From: Pseudodesulfovibrio indicus
GTDB taxonomy: Bacteria > Desulfobacterota > Desulfovibrionia > Desulfovibrionales > Desulfovibrionaceae
Assembly: GCF_001563225.1 (NCBI RefSeq)
Contig: NZ_CP014206.1
Coordinates: 1,736,001-1,800,000 of the forward strand
DNA: 64,000 nucleotides
Direction of reading: 5' to 3'
The notes below the pieces were generated by a model that worked only from the letters and a program-made list of their open reading frames with translations, did not search any database and was not told the origin of the DNA. A program made the position numbers and the translations under genes. Below are positions 36,307 to 45,197 of the stretch, one piece after another (the first letter of the stretch is position 1; every line of letters begins with the position of its first letter).

Positions 36307-36845
36307 CCTAGCATGGGCGCGTGTTCGCCGAAGGGCGGCAGCAGCGCGTCCTTGCCGGAAACGACCGGCTCGGCGATGGGCCACTCGATGCCCAGGCGGG
36401 GGTCGTTCCAGATGATACCGCCCTCGCCGGTGGGATCGTAGTAGTCCGTGCACCGGTAGTGGAAATCGGCGATCTCCGAAAGCACGCAGAATCCATGGGC
36501 GAATCCCGGCGGCACCCAGAGCTGCCGGTGGTCCTTGTCGTCCAGGATTATCCCGAAATGGCGCCCGTAGGTGGGCGAGTCCTCGCGCAGGTCAACGGCC
36601 ACGTCGTAGACGCTGCCCCTGGAGACACGGACGAGTTTCCCCTGCGGCCTGCGCGTCTGGTAGTGGAGTCCGCGCAGGACCCCACGCGAGGAGCGCGAGG
36701 TGTTGGCCTGGACAAAAGGAAGGTCCAATCCCTGTTCCTCGATCAGGTCCTGGCGGAAGGATTCCAGGAAAAAGCCGCGCTCGTCCCCGAAGACCTTGGG
36801 CTCCAGGACGAGCAGTCCTGCTATGGGCGTCTCTTTGAAGATCAT
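36303..36845 (-). CDS. rfbC: dTDP-4-dehydrorhamnose 3,5-epimerase
   Basis: A 180-residue RmlC/RfbC enzyme, the normal family length. Recognisable stretches are LEPKVFGDERGFFLESFR, RGVLRGLHYQ (active-site His in LHYQ) and LWVPPGFAHGF. It epimerises dTDP-4-keto-6-deoxyglucose at C3 and C5 on the way to dTDP-L-rhamnose. It converges with the GT2 gene; the two stop codons overlap. rfbA, rfbB and rfbD are not in the window, so the rest of the pathway must be elsewhere, or this enzyme serves a different dTDP-sugar made by the DegT enzymes. The start ATG at 36845 follows AGAGAG on the minus strand. Confidence 0.95.
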   Translation of the reverse strand: MIFKETPIAGLLVLEPKVFGDERGFFLESFRQDLIEEQGLDLPFVQANTSRSSRGVLRGLHYQTRRPQGKLVRVSRGSVYDVAVDLREDSPTYGRHFGIILDDKDHRQLWVPPGFAHGFCVLSEIADFHYRCTDYYDPTGEGGIIWNDPRLGIEWPIAEPVVSGKDALLPPFGEHAPMLG

Positions 36846-37027
36846 GATCTCTCTTTTATCCGTCGGCCCGTCGAACTGCCTCCGCCCCTTCGGGCGGACG
36901 GTTCACGGCAAGGCGCGGCGGAATTCCGGTTGTGGGTATCCCCTTGAAGCCATTTGAAAAGTCGGTCCGGAGTGAATCGCATATCGAATAACGGCGTGTC
37001 AAGGCCGGACCCTAGTTGCGCGCGGCA

Positions 37028-37870
37028 TTACGCCCGGGCGATCATCCTGACCAAATCCTGGTTCAGGGCGTGGCTGGAGCGGAAGGCGGTGATCTTTCCG
37101 ATCACGTCGACTCCGGCAAGGCGCAGGTCGCCCATGACGTCCAGCACGCGGTGGCGGGGCAGTTCGTCCGGGAAGCGCAACCCGCCTGGGTTCCAGACCC
37201 TCCCCCTGGCGAAGAGAAGCACGTTGTCCAGGCGCAGCCCCCTGGCGATGGGCTGGAAGGTGATCAGGCTGATGAGCTTCATGGGCAGGGCGTGGCGCAG
37301 GGGCGAGAAGGTCCTGGCCGGGGCGATCTCGCGTCCGAAGGTCTCGCGGTCGAGGGGGCCGGACCAGCCCATGGTGCCGAAGCGGCGGAGGGTCAGGGAA
37401 AGCTCGATGGAGAGTTCGTCGGCGGGATCGATCCTGACGAACCGGTCCCCGTCGCGGCTCTCCAGCGGTTCGGTGATCCGAATGACCTTGCGCGGGGCAT
37501 CCTGGGCGATCCGTCCGCCCTTGGCCGTCTCGATCATCAGCGGGGCCGCGCTGCCGTCGAAGATCGGGACTTCCTCCGCATCCATTTCCACCAGGGCGTT
37601 GTCGATGCCGCAGGCATAGAGGGCGGCCAGGAGGTGCTCGCAGGTGCGGATGGTCACCCCGTCCTTCTCCAGCCCGGAGCAGCGGATGAGCTTTTGGGCA
37701 TGGCGGATGTGGGCCGGGACCAGCGCTCCGTCCCTGTCCAGGCGCCGGAAGACGATCCCGGTGCCCGGCTCGGCCGGGCGCAGGGTCACGGCGCAGCGGC
37801 GGCCCGTGTGCAGCCCCCGGCCCGAAAAGCCGGTGGTGCGGGCGAAGGTGTGTTGGCGGTCGTCGTTCAT
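37028..37870 (-). CDS. lpxC: UDP-3-O-acyl-N-acetylglucosamine deacetylase
   Basis: A 280-residue LpxC, the committed step of lipid A synthesis. Zinc-site motifs are visible: TCEHLLAALYACGIDNA (first His) and PRHRVLDVMGDLRLAG (second His and Asp). IFDGSAAPL and FGREIAPARTF are also typical. It is slightly shorter than the 300-310 residues of enterobacterial LpxC because the C-terminal end is brief. The ATG at 37870 (MNDDRQHTFARTTGFSG) starts directly before the conserved fold. It has no other lipid A gene beside it, so it is a stand-alone gene, and it shows that the organism makes lipopolysaccharide. Confidence 0.94.
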   Translation of the reverse strand: MNDDRQHTFARTTGFSGRGLHTGRRCAVTLRPAEPGTGIVFRRLDRDGALVPAHIRHAQKLIRCSGLEKDGVTIRTCEHLLAALYACGIDNALVEMDAEEVPIFDGSAAPLMIETAKGGRIAQDAPRKVIRITEPLESRDGDRFVRIDPADELSIELSLTLRRFGTMGWSGPLDRETFGREIAPARTFSPLRHALPMKLISLITFQPIARGLRLDNVLLFARGRVWNPGGLRFPDELPRHRVLDVMGDLRLAGVDVIGKITAFRSSHALNQDLVRMIARA

Positions 37871-37963
37871 GGGCGCTGTTGTGTGGTTCGGGGACGCGTT
37901 TCGGGATCGGATGGTACGGGGTATGGGGGATGATGTCGAGGAGAAGCCGCCCGGGGGCAACGC

Positions 37964-37995
37964 AAAGGCCCGGAGGGATATCCCTCCGGGCCTTT
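37964..37995 (-). terminator. Perfect 32-bp palindromic terminator after tpx
   Basis: A perfect palindrome (37964-37995) rich in GC with A/T ends, 19 bases beyond the tpx stop. It ends in TTTT on the plus strand and TTT on the minus strand. It most likely terminates tpx before lpxC. Confidence 0.8.
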
Positions 37996-38014
37996 TGTCT
38001 TTGTTGCGTCCGTT

Positions 38015-38533
38015 CTAGCCGGCGAGTTTCTTGGCCACTGCCAGGGCGGCGTCGTAGTCCGGTTCCTCGGTGATCTCCTTGAGGTACTGGACGTATTCGA
38101 CCTTGCCGTTCTTGCCGACCACGAACACGGCGCGGCTCAGGAGGCGCAGCTCCTTGATGAGCACGCCCCAGTTCTCGCCGAAGGAGGCGTGGGCGTGGTC
38201 GGACAGGGTCTGCACGGCCTCGATGCCCGCAGCGCCGCACCAGCGGGCCTGGGCAAAGGGCAGGTCCATGCTGATGGTCAGGACCTTGACGTCGTCGCCC
38301 AGGGCGGCGGCCTTGTTGTTGAAGCGGCGGGTCTCCATGTCGCAGACAGGGGTGTCCAGGGAAGGCACGGCCGCGATGATCAGGACCTTGCCGATGACGT
38401 CGCCCATGGTCACGGGCGAGAGGTCGTTGGCGGTGACGGTGAAGTCGGGAGCGACCTCGCCGACTTTGACTTCGGGGCCTATGAGGGTCAGCGGACCGCC
38501 CTTGAAGGTGATGATTCCGGTTCTTTCAATCAT
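38015..38533 (-). CDS. tpx: Thiol peroxidase
   Basis: A 172-residue atypical 2-Cys peroxiredoxin of the Tpx family, cytoplasmic here. The peroxidatic Cys is in SLDTPVCDMETRRFN (near residue 64) and the resolving Cys in FAQARWCGAAGIEA (near 98). The family opening is ITFKGGPLTLIG. It reduces hydrogen peroxide and alkyl hydroperoxides with thioredoxin, a common oxidative defence in strict anaerobes. AGGAG lies upstream of the ATG on the minus strand, and a strong palindromic terminator follows the stop. Confidence 0.96.
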   Translation of the reverse strand: MIERTGIITFKGGPLTLIGPEVKVGEVAPDFTVTANDLSPVTMGDVIGKVLIIAAVPSLDTPVCDMETRRFNNKAAALGDDVKVLTISMDLPFAQARWCGAAGIEAVQTLSDHAHASFGENWGVLIKELRLLSRAVFVVGKNGKVEYVQYLKEITEEPDYDAALAVAKKLAG

Positions 38534-38619
38534 GGGTATCTCCTTTCACGGATGAGGGATGAACATGCATAGTATCCATGAACAGGGGCGAAGGTGCAAC
38601 CGGAAATCGAAAAAGACGG

Positions 38620-39252
38620 TCAGGGAGCGGGAGTCCCGCCGGTCGTCCTCTCGCGGTGTTCCCGGGTGTGGAACCGGTGAATGCGGCGCAGGGCCTCGAT
38701 GGTCTCGGCCACGTAATAGGCCGCGAATGCGCCGCAGAACCAGGTGACCAGGTCCAGGGCCAGGTACAGGGAGCCGAGGTAGAGCAGGAAGAAGACGTAC
38801 TTGCAGCGCAGGAACCGGCGCAGCTTGACGCCCAGGCCGTTGGCGTACAGCGCCAGGCCGATGAAGATCATGTAGGAGCTGGCGAACAGGACCATGGCCG
38901 GTCCCCACGCGCCGAAGTGGTAGATGGCCGCCGCGGACAGGAAGACCACGCCCGCCTGGTCGGCCACGATGTCGATGAGCGCGCCGCCCGCGTGGACCTT
39001 GCCCGCGCGCCGCGCCAGCGGGCCGTCGATGCCGTCGCAGAGCACGTAGAAGGCCATGCCCACCGTGGCTGCCACCGGCCAGGAGGCGGGGAGCAGGCTG
39101 GTCAGGATGAGAAAGAGAACCCCGGCCAGGGAAACCTGGTTGGGCGTCGCCCCGACTTTGATCAGCAGGGAGACGAGGGGGGAGAAAACAGTGTCGCGCA
39201 CCTTGGAGAAGGATCGTTGCTTGTCCCGCTCGTCGGTGTTGAAATAGTCCAT
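38620..39252 (-). CDS. CDP-alcohol phosphatidyltransferase
   Basis: A 210-residue membrane enzyme. The complete family motif D(x2)DG(x2)AR(x8)G(x3)D(x3)D is present starting at CDGIDGPLARRAG (about residues 92-117). Four to six hydrophobic segments flank it. Such enzymes join a CDP-activated lipid or polyol to an alcohol acceptor in phospholipid or inositol-phosphate synthesis. It starts 12 bases after the PHP phosphoesterase, so the two are one transcript. The identity of the acceptor (glycerol phosphate, inositol, or other) cannot be told from sequence. Confidence 0.88.
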   Translation of the reverse strand: MDYFNTDERDKQRSFSKVRDTVFSPLVSLLIKVGATPNQVSLAGVLFLILTSLLPASWPVAATVGMAFYVLCDGIDGPLARRAGKVHAGGALIDIVADQAGVVFLSAAAIYHFGAWGPAMVLFASSYMIFIGLALYANGLGVKLRRFLRCKYVFFLLYLGSLYLALDLVTWFCGAFAAYYVAETIEALRRIHRFHTREHRERTTGGTPAP

Positions 39253-39263
39253 GCGCCCATCCG

Positions 39264-40148
39264 CTAGGATACCTGGAACAATCCGTAGTACAGGCCCAGG
39301 GTCGCCAGGGTTCCGGCCCTGCCCTTGGTCTTGACGTATTCCTTGACCAATGCTTCCTTCATGACGCCCTGGAAGCTCCGCAGCAGGTGCGTGTTGCTCA
39401 TCAGGGGGTTTTCGGCCAGGGTCGAGACTTCCTGGTAGTCGAAGCGGATGCGCTGCTTCAGGAAGTCGAAGACGTCGTCGCCCGGCGCGATCTCGCGGTC
39501 GGTGCGCCCGACGAGGTACTGCTCGCCCGGATAGTGGGCGTCGCTGCTCACGGCCCAGCCCAACCCTTCCCCTCTGTCATTCAGGGGCAGGTTGAGGGTC
39601 TTGTCCAGCTTGACCCTGGCTTTCTTGAAGAAAAATTTGGCCCTGCTCCGGGAGAGGCGGCGTTCCACGTTCAGCGCGGAGCCGTTGTGGATCTCGATGT
39701 AGTCGGTCATCCGGAGGAGCTGCTTGTAGGCCCGGCGGGAGAGGATGTTTCCGGCCGAGGATTTGCCGATGTGGAAGGGGTGGGGGACGATGGTCAGCGC
39801 CCCGGTGTCGGCGGCGATGCGGCCCAGGTCGAGCACGGACCAGCGGAAGGTCTGGAGGTCTTCGAGACCGCGCTTCAGGTCGTCCTCGGTCGGGTACAGG
39901 TAGATGACGTCGATGCCCTCGGCGGACACGGCCTCCACGCCGGGGAGAATTTCGGTCTTGAGGCCATCGGCGGCTTCCGAAAGCCGTTGGTACGCTTCCA
40001 GGGGCCGCTTGTAGGCGTGCTCGGTGGAAGCGATGTAGTCGATGCCGGAACGCTCCATGTGCCAGCGGAGCTTTTGCAGGCGCAGGGCCTTGCTCCGCTC
40101 GGGCATGCGGTGGATGTTGGCGTGAAAGTGGAGGTCGAAAGTCAGCAT
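39264..40148 (-). CDS. PHP-domain phosphoesterase
   Basis: A 294-residue PHP (polymerase and histidinol phosphatase) family protein. The metal-binding motifs are DLHFHANIH at the N-terminus, YIASTEHAYKRP, ILPGVEA, VPHPFHIGK and SSDAHYPG, covering the usual ligands. ATG at 40148 is chosen because the first motif starts four residues later. No strong Shine-Dalgarno is visible. It is co-transcribed with the CDP-alcohol phosphatidyltransferase, suggesting that it acts on a phosphorylated lipid precursor or polyol phosphate. A nucleic-acid phosphodiesterase role cannot be excluded. Confidence 0.83.
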   Translation of the reverse strand: MLTFDLHFHANIHRMPERSKALRLQKLRWHMERSGIDYIASTEHAYKRPLEAYQRLSEAADGLKTEILPGVEAVSAEGIDVIYLYPTEDDLKRGLEDLQTFRWSVLDLGRIAADTGALTIVPHPFHIGKSSAGNILSRRAYKQLLRMTDYIEIHNGSALNVERRLSRSRAKFFFKKARVKLDKTLNLPLNDRGEGLGWAVSSDAHYPGEQYLVGRTDREIAPGDDVFDFLKQRIRFDYQEVSTLAENPLMSNTHLLRSFQGVMKEALVKEYVKTKGRAGTLATLGLYYGLFQVS

Positions 40149-40544
40149 TGAAACCGGGTGAACCCGTCCTTCATTAACAATGAGGCCCCAATCGGCGAAA
40201 CCATCCATACCCCTTTCAATCCATCCTGTCCATCGGTGTGCAAATATCGGCAGGGTGAATATAATCATCCGTGGATATTGCCTTTTCCGTGTTCCCGGCG
40301 GGCGCGTCGCGGCATGGCGCGGGACAAGCCTGAAAAATATAAATCCCCGGCGGCCGGGGTCAAGGGGATACGGGCCGGGAAAGGCCCTATTCAGGCTGGA
40401 CAAGCCCGCCGGACGGAGTGCATATTGTGGCCTCGCTGGACATAATGCAGCAAGGACCCCGTTTCGCAATCTACAGCAGGATGCCGATATTCAAGCCGTT
40501 CCGTCCGTCGGAGCGTCACCCAACCGTTTCCCCTGGAGAGAATC
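40149..40544. other. Divergent intergenic region between the PHP gene and the dehydrogenase gene
   Basis: This 396-base spacer contains a possible plus-strand promoter (40397-40426) and a small GC hairpin at 40345-40359 (CCCCGG-CGG-CCGGGG). Short open frames here have no ribosome binding site or recognisable product. No clear minus-strand promoter was found for the PHP gene. Confidence 0.5.
40397..40426 (+). promoter_or_regulatory. Possible sigma-70 promoter for the dehydrogenase gene
   Basis: TGGACA (40397-40402) and CATATT (40421-40426) are separated by 18 bases and lie about 118 bases before the ATG at 40545. Both hexamers are close to consensus, but in a GC-rich genome with unknown local sigma preference this is only a candidate. 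Confidence 0.35.
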
Positions 40545-41909
40545 ATGACCCTCAAGAGCGTGAACCCCGCCACCGGCGAGGCGTGGAAGATATTTGACGA
40601 ATGGACCCCGGAGCAGACCCTGGAGGCCGTGGACGCGGCGGCCGGGGCGTACGCGTCCTGGAAGGAGACCTCCTTTGCCCGCCGGGCGGAGTGCCTGGTC
40701 AGCCTGGCCGGGGTGCTCAAGGCGCGCGCGGACGAGTTCGCGGGCCTCATGGCCGGGGAGATGGGCAAGCCCCTCGCCTTTGGCCGGGCCGAGGTCCTCA
40801 AGTGCGCTGCGGCCTGTGAATTCTACGCGGAAAAGGGCGAGGCCATGCTCGCGTCCGAGCCGGTGTCCGGCTGCGGCGAGCGCGCCTACGTGGACTTCGC
40901 GCCCCTGGGCGTGGTCCTGGCGGTCATGCCGTGGAACTTTCCGTTCTGGCAGGCCCTGCGCGTGGCCGCGCCGACCCTCATGGCGGGCAACACCATGGTC
41001 CTCAAGCACGCCTCCAACGTGCCCCAGTGCGCTCTGGCCATCGAGGACGCCTTCCGCGAGAGCGCCTTCCCGGACGACGTTTTCCGCACCCTGCTCATCG
41101 GGGCGCGCCAGGTGGAGTCGGTCCTGGACCACCCCTCGGTCATCGGCGTCAGCCTGACCGGCAGCGAGGGCGCCGGGCGCAAGGTGGCCGCCGCCGCGGG
41201 CGCGCGCCTCAAGAAGAGCGTCATGGAACTGGGCGGCAGCGACCCGTTCGTGGTACTGGAGGACGCGGACATCGCCCATGCCGCAAAGGTCGGGGCCTCT
41301 TCGCGCTGCGTGAACGCGGGCCAGACCTGCATCGCGGCCAAGCGGTTCATCGTCCGCGACGAAGTGTACGACGATTTCCTGGCGGCCCTGGACCGGGAGA
41401 TGGGCGAGCTCAAGGTGGGCGATCCCACGGCGGACGGCACCATCGTCGGCCCCATGGCCTCCACCGCGCTGCGCGCCGAGCTGCACGACCAGGTGGGCCG
41501 CTGCGTGGCGGCGGGCGGGCGCATCCTCCGGGGCGGCGAGCTGCCCGAGGGACCGGGCGCGTTCTACCCCCCGACCATCATCGCCGACGCGCCCTTCGAG
41601 GCCGAGGTCTGCCGCGAGGAGCTGTTCGGCCCGGCGGCACTGGTCTTCCGGGCCAAGGACGACGACGAGGCGATCCGCATGGCCAACGACACCCCGTTCG
41701 GGCTGGGCGGCTCGGTCTGGACCGGCGACAAGGACCGGGGCCTGGCCCTGGCCCGGCGCATCGAGACCGGCGTGGCCGTGGTCAACGGGTTGGTCCGCAG
41801 CGACCCGAACATGCCGTTCGGCGGGATCAAGAACTCCGGCTTCGGTCGCGAGCTCTCCTCCTTCGGCATCCGCGAGTTCGTGAACATCAAGTCCGTGATC
41901 GTGGACTAG
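40545..41909 (+). CDS. Succinate-semialdehyde-dehydrogenase-type aldehyde dehydrogenase
   Basis: A 454-residue NAD(P)-dependent aldehyde dehydrogenase, of the short YneI/Sad-like class. The catalytic Cys is in VNAGQTCIAAKR (about residue 262), the general-base Glu in VMELGGSDPFVVLEDAD (about 228), and the cofactor loop in SLTGSEGAGRKVA. MPWNFPFWQALRVAAPTLMAG is the standard ALDH core. ATG at 40545 has GGAGAGAA upstream. The gene stands alone, with a candidate promoter before and a clear hairpin terminator after it. Succinate semialdehyde is a reasonable substrate guess from the family; other short aldehydes are possible. Confidence 0.88.
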   Translation: MTLKSVNPATGEAWKIFDEWTPEQTLEAVDAAAGAYASWKETSFARRAECLVSLAGVLKARADEFAGLMAGEMGKPLAFGRAEVLKCAAACEFYAEKGEAMLASEPVSGCGERAYVDFAPLGVVLAVMPWNFPFWQALRVAAPTLMAGNTMVLKHASNVPQCALAIEDAFRESAFPDDVFRTLLIGARQVESVLDHPSVIGVSLTGSEGAGRKVAAAAGARLKKSVMELGGSDPFVVLEDADIAHAAKVGASSRCVNAGQTCIAAKRFIVRDEVYDDFLAALDREMGELKVGDPTADGTIVGPMASTALRAELHDQVGRCVAAGGRILRGGELPEGPGAFYPPTIIADAPFEAEVCREELFGPAALVFRAKDDDEAIRMANDTPFGLGGSVWTGDKDRGLALARRIETGVAVVNGLVRSDPNMPFGGIKNSGFGRELSSFGIREFVNIKSVIVD

Positions 41910-41929
41910 GCTTTCGATCGAGAACAAGA

Positions 41930-41962
41930 AAAGGCCCGGCCAGTCAGACTGGCCGGGCCTTT
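41930..41962 (+). terminator. Strong hairpin terminator between the dehydrogenase and bacterioferritin genes
   Basis: Arms 41930-41944 and 41948-41962 pair perfectly over 15 bases around CAG. The gene bfr converges from the other side, so the hairpin can serve both strands: AAGAAAA precedes it and TTTGTGTTTGT ends it on the plus strand. Confidence 0.85.
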
Positions 41963-41990
41963 GTGTTTGTGCCGGAGTGCGGCGGTTCGC

Positions 41991-42524
41991 CTATTCTCCC
42001 TGGCCGGTGATGACGAACCCCTGGGGGGCCAGGCCGGTGGAGGCGGGAGTGCCCGCAATGCGCGACAGGTAGGCGTCGCCCATGGAGGCGATGTGTTCCT
42101 TGACGTTGTCGAAGTAGTTGAAGTGCGCCTGCTCGTCGTCGATGATCTGCTCGAAGATCTTGACGCTGATGGAGTCGCCGTTGTCGCGGCAGGTCAGCAG
42201 GAACTGGTTGTAGATGTCCAGGGTGTCGTCCTCTTCGCCCGCGTCATAGCCGTAGATCACGCCGATCTCCTGGCCCTTGACCACCGGCTTGGACAGCTGG
42301 TCGGTGGGCTCGCCGCCCAGTTCCTTGACCCGTTCGGCAAAAGCCTCGGCGTGGCGCATCTCGTCGATGGCGATGAGTTTCATCTTGGCGGCCAGCTCGC
42401 CGTAGTCCATGTCGTCCAGATTGTAGTGCTGGTTCATGTACTGGTGAATGGCCTGCAGCTCCATGGACCGGGCCTTGTTCAGGACCTCGATCACCTTTGC
42501 GCGACGTTCTTCCTTGGTAGCCAT
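41991..42524 (-). CDS. bfr: Bacterioferritin (ferritin-like, Desulfovibrio type)
   Basis: A 177-residue ferritin-like four-helix protein. Iron ligands are visible as MELQAIHQYM (Glu), DEMRHAEAFAERV (ExxH) and IDDEQAHFNYF (ExxH), the pattern of a diiron ferroxidase site. A Met that could be the axial haem ligand is present in the second helix region (AKMKLIAIDEM). Length and sequence resemble the bacterioferritin of Desulfovibrio, which binds iron-coproporphyrin III. AGGAGAG precedes the ATG at 42524. It stores iron and protects against oxygen stress. Confidence 0.9.
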   Translation of the reverse strand: MATKEERRAKVIEVLNKARSMELQAIHQYMNQHYNLDDMDYGELAAKMKLIAIDEMRHAEAFAERVKELGGEPTDQLSKPVVKGQEIGVIYGYDAGEEDDTLDIYNQFLLTCRDNGDSISVKIFEQIIDDEQAHFNYFDNVKEHIASMGDAYLSRIAGTPASTGLAPQGFVITGQGE

Positions 42525-42807
42525 GAGTCTCTCCTTTGAGTCGATTCCTCCCGGGGAGACGATGCCTCGCCCGGGGTATGCGGCGTCGGGTCTCCCCGGC
42601 CGTCGTTGTTGTGAACATTGGTAACGAGCATCATTGGTATCGACGACGGGAATGGTAGCTTCCGAGAAATGTGTCGTCAAGACGGTTGTATGAACAACTG
42701 AATTGTCCGTCAGGGGAAAGTGCCGGCGGGATATACAAAAGAGGGCGGTCGTGCTACCCGGTCCTAGGCGCCGCAAGGGCGCGGACCAGTGAAAGACGGG
42801 AGCCGAA

Positions 42808-43275
42808 ATGGACAGGATCAAGAATATCGCGGTGGTGGCCCACGACAATTGCAAGGAAGAGCTGCTGGACTTCGTGGCGTGCAACAGGGAGGCCATCCTG
42901 GCCCACAACCTGATCGCCACGGGCACCACGGGCAGGCTGGTGGAGTCCCTGCTGGCCGAGACCGGACCGTCCGAGGGCGGCGAACCCAAGCGGGTCCGGC
43001 GGCTGATGTCCGGCCCCCTGGGCGGCGATCAGCAGCTGGGGGCCATGATCAGCGAGGGCAAGGTGGACGTCCTGTTTTTCTTCTGGGACCCCATGGAGCC
43101 GCAGCCCCACGACGTGGACGTCAAGGCCCTGCTCCGCCTGGCCGTGCTCTACAACATCCCCACGGCCAGCAACCGCTCGTCCGCCGAGTTCCTCATCTCC
43201 TCGGCCTTTTTCGACCACGAGTTCAGCATCAAGCCGAACCGGTTCTTCGAGTACGCGGACCGCAAGCTCGACTGA
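42808..43275 (+). CDS. mgsA: Methylglyoxal synthase
   Basis: A 155-residue MgsA, which turns dihydroxyacetone phosphate into methylglyoxal and phosphate. Family motifs are IAVVAHDNCKEEL (His20-type catalytic region), LIATGTTGRLVE (phosphate binding), SGPLGGDQQLGA (catalytic Asp), FFFWDPMEPQPHDVDVKALLR and IPTASNRSSAEF. The start ATG at 42808 lies after a 283-base spacer. It ends in convergent orientation with the nhaB gene, separated by a strong bidirectional hairpin. It offers a phosphate-starvation or sugar-overflow bypass of lower glycolysis. Confidence 0.96.
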   Translation: MDRIKNIAVVAHDNCKEELLDFVACNREAILAHNLIATGTTGRLVESLLAETGPSEGGEPKRVRRLMSGPLGGDQQLGAMISEGKVDVLFFFWDPMEPQPHDVDVKALLRLAVLYNIPTASNRSSAEFLISSAFFDHEFSIKPNRFFEYADRKLD

Positions 43276-43352
43276 CCGCAGCGGCGCACCGCCCGGCTGC
43301 GCGAGCGCATCCGGGACTTCCGGCCCCGACGGGTCGGCGGAGGGCGAACGTA

Positions 43353-43385
43353 AAGGGCTCCCGGAACCAGGTTCCGGGAGCCCTT
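43353..43385. terminator. Bidirectional hairpin between mgsA and nhaB
   Basis: Arms 43353-43368 and 43370-43385 form a near-perfect 33-base palindrome with A/T ends between two convergent genes. It can terminate both transcripts. Confidence 0.85.
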
Positions 43386-43409
43386 GCGCGTTGGACGAAG
43401 GCGCGGTTC

Positions 43410-45032
43410 CTAGAGGAACATGTACACCGCCGCCAGCCCGGTCAGGGACATGGTGATGGTGTAGGGCAGCGCCAGCAGGACCATCCTGCCGTAGGACAGC
43501 CGGATGACCGGCGCGAGCGCGCTGGTCAGCAGGAACAGGAACGCGGCCTGGCCGTTGGGGGTGGCCACCGAGGGGATGTTGGTCCCGGTGTTGATGGCCA
43601 CGGCCAGCTTGTCGAAGTGCTCCATGGTTTCCTTGACGAGGACTGCCGTTGCCTGCGGGAGAGTCGCGAGCACGTCGGCCCGCTCCAGGTGGGCGTCCGT
43701 CATCTTGGCCATGAGCTCCTGGCCGGTCATGCCGATGTTCGGGATGGTGTCCAGTACGTGAATGAAGTGCAGCTTGGTCTCGGAGATGTAGACCGTGGCC
43801 ACGAAGACGTTGTCCGAGATGGAGGAGAGCAGGCCGTTGGCGGCATAGTAGGCCATCAGCTGGTTCTGCCCCTTCAGGCTCAGGACGAAGTTGATGATCG
43901 GGGCGAACAGCTCCTGGGAGTGGATGACCGCGACCACGGAGAAGAAGACCACCAGCAGCGCGGTGAACGGCAGGGCCTCCTCGAAGGCGTGGCCCAGCTG
44001 GTGCTCCTCGGTGATCCCGGTGAAGGCGGTCAGCAGGATGATGACCGACAGGCCGATGAGGCCGACGGCTCCCAGATGGAAGGCCAGGGCGGCGATGAGC
44101 CACAGGCCGACGAGGGCCTGGATGATCAGCTTCAGCTTGCCCTTGTCGCCCTGCTTCTCCTCCATCTGGATGGCGGTTTCGAGCAGGAAGGAGCGGATGT
44201 TGCCCGGAAGCTGGTAGCCGTAGCCGAAGACCTGGAACTGCTCCACGGCCAGGCAGGTGATCAGGCCGACCACCAGGACGGGCATGGTCACGGGCATGGC
44301 GTGCAGGAAGAACGGGATGAAGTGCCAGCCCATTTCGCCGCCCACGAGCAGGTTCTGCGGCTCGCCCACCAGGGTGCACACGCCGCCCAGCGCCGTGCCG
44401 ACCGCGCCGTGCATCATCAGGTTGCGCAGAAAGCCCCGGAACTGGAGCAGCTCCGCGCGGTTGGCCTCCTTGACGCTGTCGTCGGAGATCAGGTCGTGGC
44501 TGTCGCTCGCGTTCGTGCCCGAGGCGAAGCGGTGGTAGACGTTGTAGAACCCGTAGGCCACGGCCATGATCACGGCGGTGACGGTCAGGGCGTCCAGGAA
44601 GGCGGAGAGGAACGCACCCGCCAGGCAGAAGAGCAGGGAGATGACCTTTTTGGAGCGGACGCGCACCAGGATGCGGGTGAAGGTGAACTGCAGGAAATCC
44701 TTCATGAAGTAGATGCCTGCGACCATGAAGATCAGGAGCAGGATCACTTCGAAGTTCTTCAGCGCCTCATGGTACACGGTCTCCGGGGAGGTCATGCCCA
44801 TGATCACGGCTTCCAGCGCCAGCAGGCCGCCGGCGGGCAGCGGGTAGCACTTGAGCGCCATGGCCAGGGTGAAGATGAATTCCGCGATCAGCGCCCACCC
44901 GGCCACAAAGGGGCCGACGGTGAGCATGAGCACGGGATTGAGAACGAGAAAGCCCATGATGACCAGTTTGTACCAGCCTGGCGCGTTTCCCAGGAAGGTC
45001 TGGACAAAGGTTTTTGACAGCGGTGTTTTCAT
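43410..45032 (-). CDS. nhaB: Na+/H+ antiporter NhaB
   Basis: A 540-residue inner-membrane protein with about 12 hydrophobic segments. The family opening [18 protein letters not shown], then [34 protein letters not shown] and [16 protein letters not shown] are strongly NhaB-like; the Asp residues in FLDALT and ISDNV fit its ion-binding sites. ATG at 45032 (MKTPLSKTF) is preceded by AAGGAG on the minus strand. A longer in-frame leader is open but lacks a start context. It lies downstream of an SLC13 permease but is separated from it by a terminator, and is expected to extrude sodium. Confidence 0.93.
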   Translation of the reverse strand: MKTPLSKTFVQTFLGNAPGWYKLVIMGFLVLNPVLMLTVGPFVAGWALIAEFIFTLAMALKCYPLPAGGLLALEAVIMGMTSPETVYHEALKNFEVILLLIFMVAGIYFMKDFLQFTFTRILVRVRSKKVISLLFCLAGAFLSAFLDALTVTAVIMAVAYGFYNVYHRFASGTNASDSHDLISDDSVKEANRAELLQFRGFLRNLMMHGAVGTALGGVCTLVGEPQNLLVGGEMGWHFIPFFLHAMPVTMPVLVVGLITCLAVEQFQVFGYGYQLPGNIRSFLLETAIQMEEKQGDKGKLKLIIQALVGLWLIAALAFHLGAVGLIGLSVIILLTAFTGITEEHQLGHAFEEALPFTALLVVFFSVVAVIHSQELFAPIINFVLSLKGQNQLMAYYAANGLLSSISDNVFVATVYISETKLHFIHVLDTIPNIGMTGQELMAKMTDAHLERADVLATLPQATAVLVKETMEHFDKLAVAINTGTNIPSVATPNGQAAFLFLLTSALAPVIRLSYGRMVLLALPYTITMSLTGLAAVYMFL

Positions 45033-45156
45033 CAGTTTCTCCTTCAACACGGCGAAAACGCCCCAAGTGGCTGCGGGCGGGCGATGTCCGAGCCGAGGCG
45101 TTGCGTCGCTGACTGTCCGGTAACGGGATCGGGTTAGGGGTGATTCCTTTTCAGGT

Positions 45157-45188
45157 AAAAGGGGTGCCGTCGACAATCGACGGCACCC
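45157..45188 (-). terminator. Hairpin terminator after the SLC13 permease
   Basis: Arms 45162-45173 and 45177-45188 pair over 12 bases around CAA. The minus-strand side ends in TTTT (plus 45157-45160), so it is a good terminator for the permease gene ending at 45198. Confidence 0.8.
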
Positions 45189-45197
45189 TCAACGCGG

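Noticed and set aside
40437-40455. Second sigma-54-like sequence before the dehydrogenase gene
   Set aside because: Only the GG and GC dinucleotides fit; the rest of both elements do not match.
42789-45017. A 742-codon plus-strand open frame antisense to nhaB
   Set aside because: Composition is typical of a GC-rich shadow frame (runs of Gly, Arg, Gln, His), it overlaps a clear NhaB on the other strand and has no recognisable domain.
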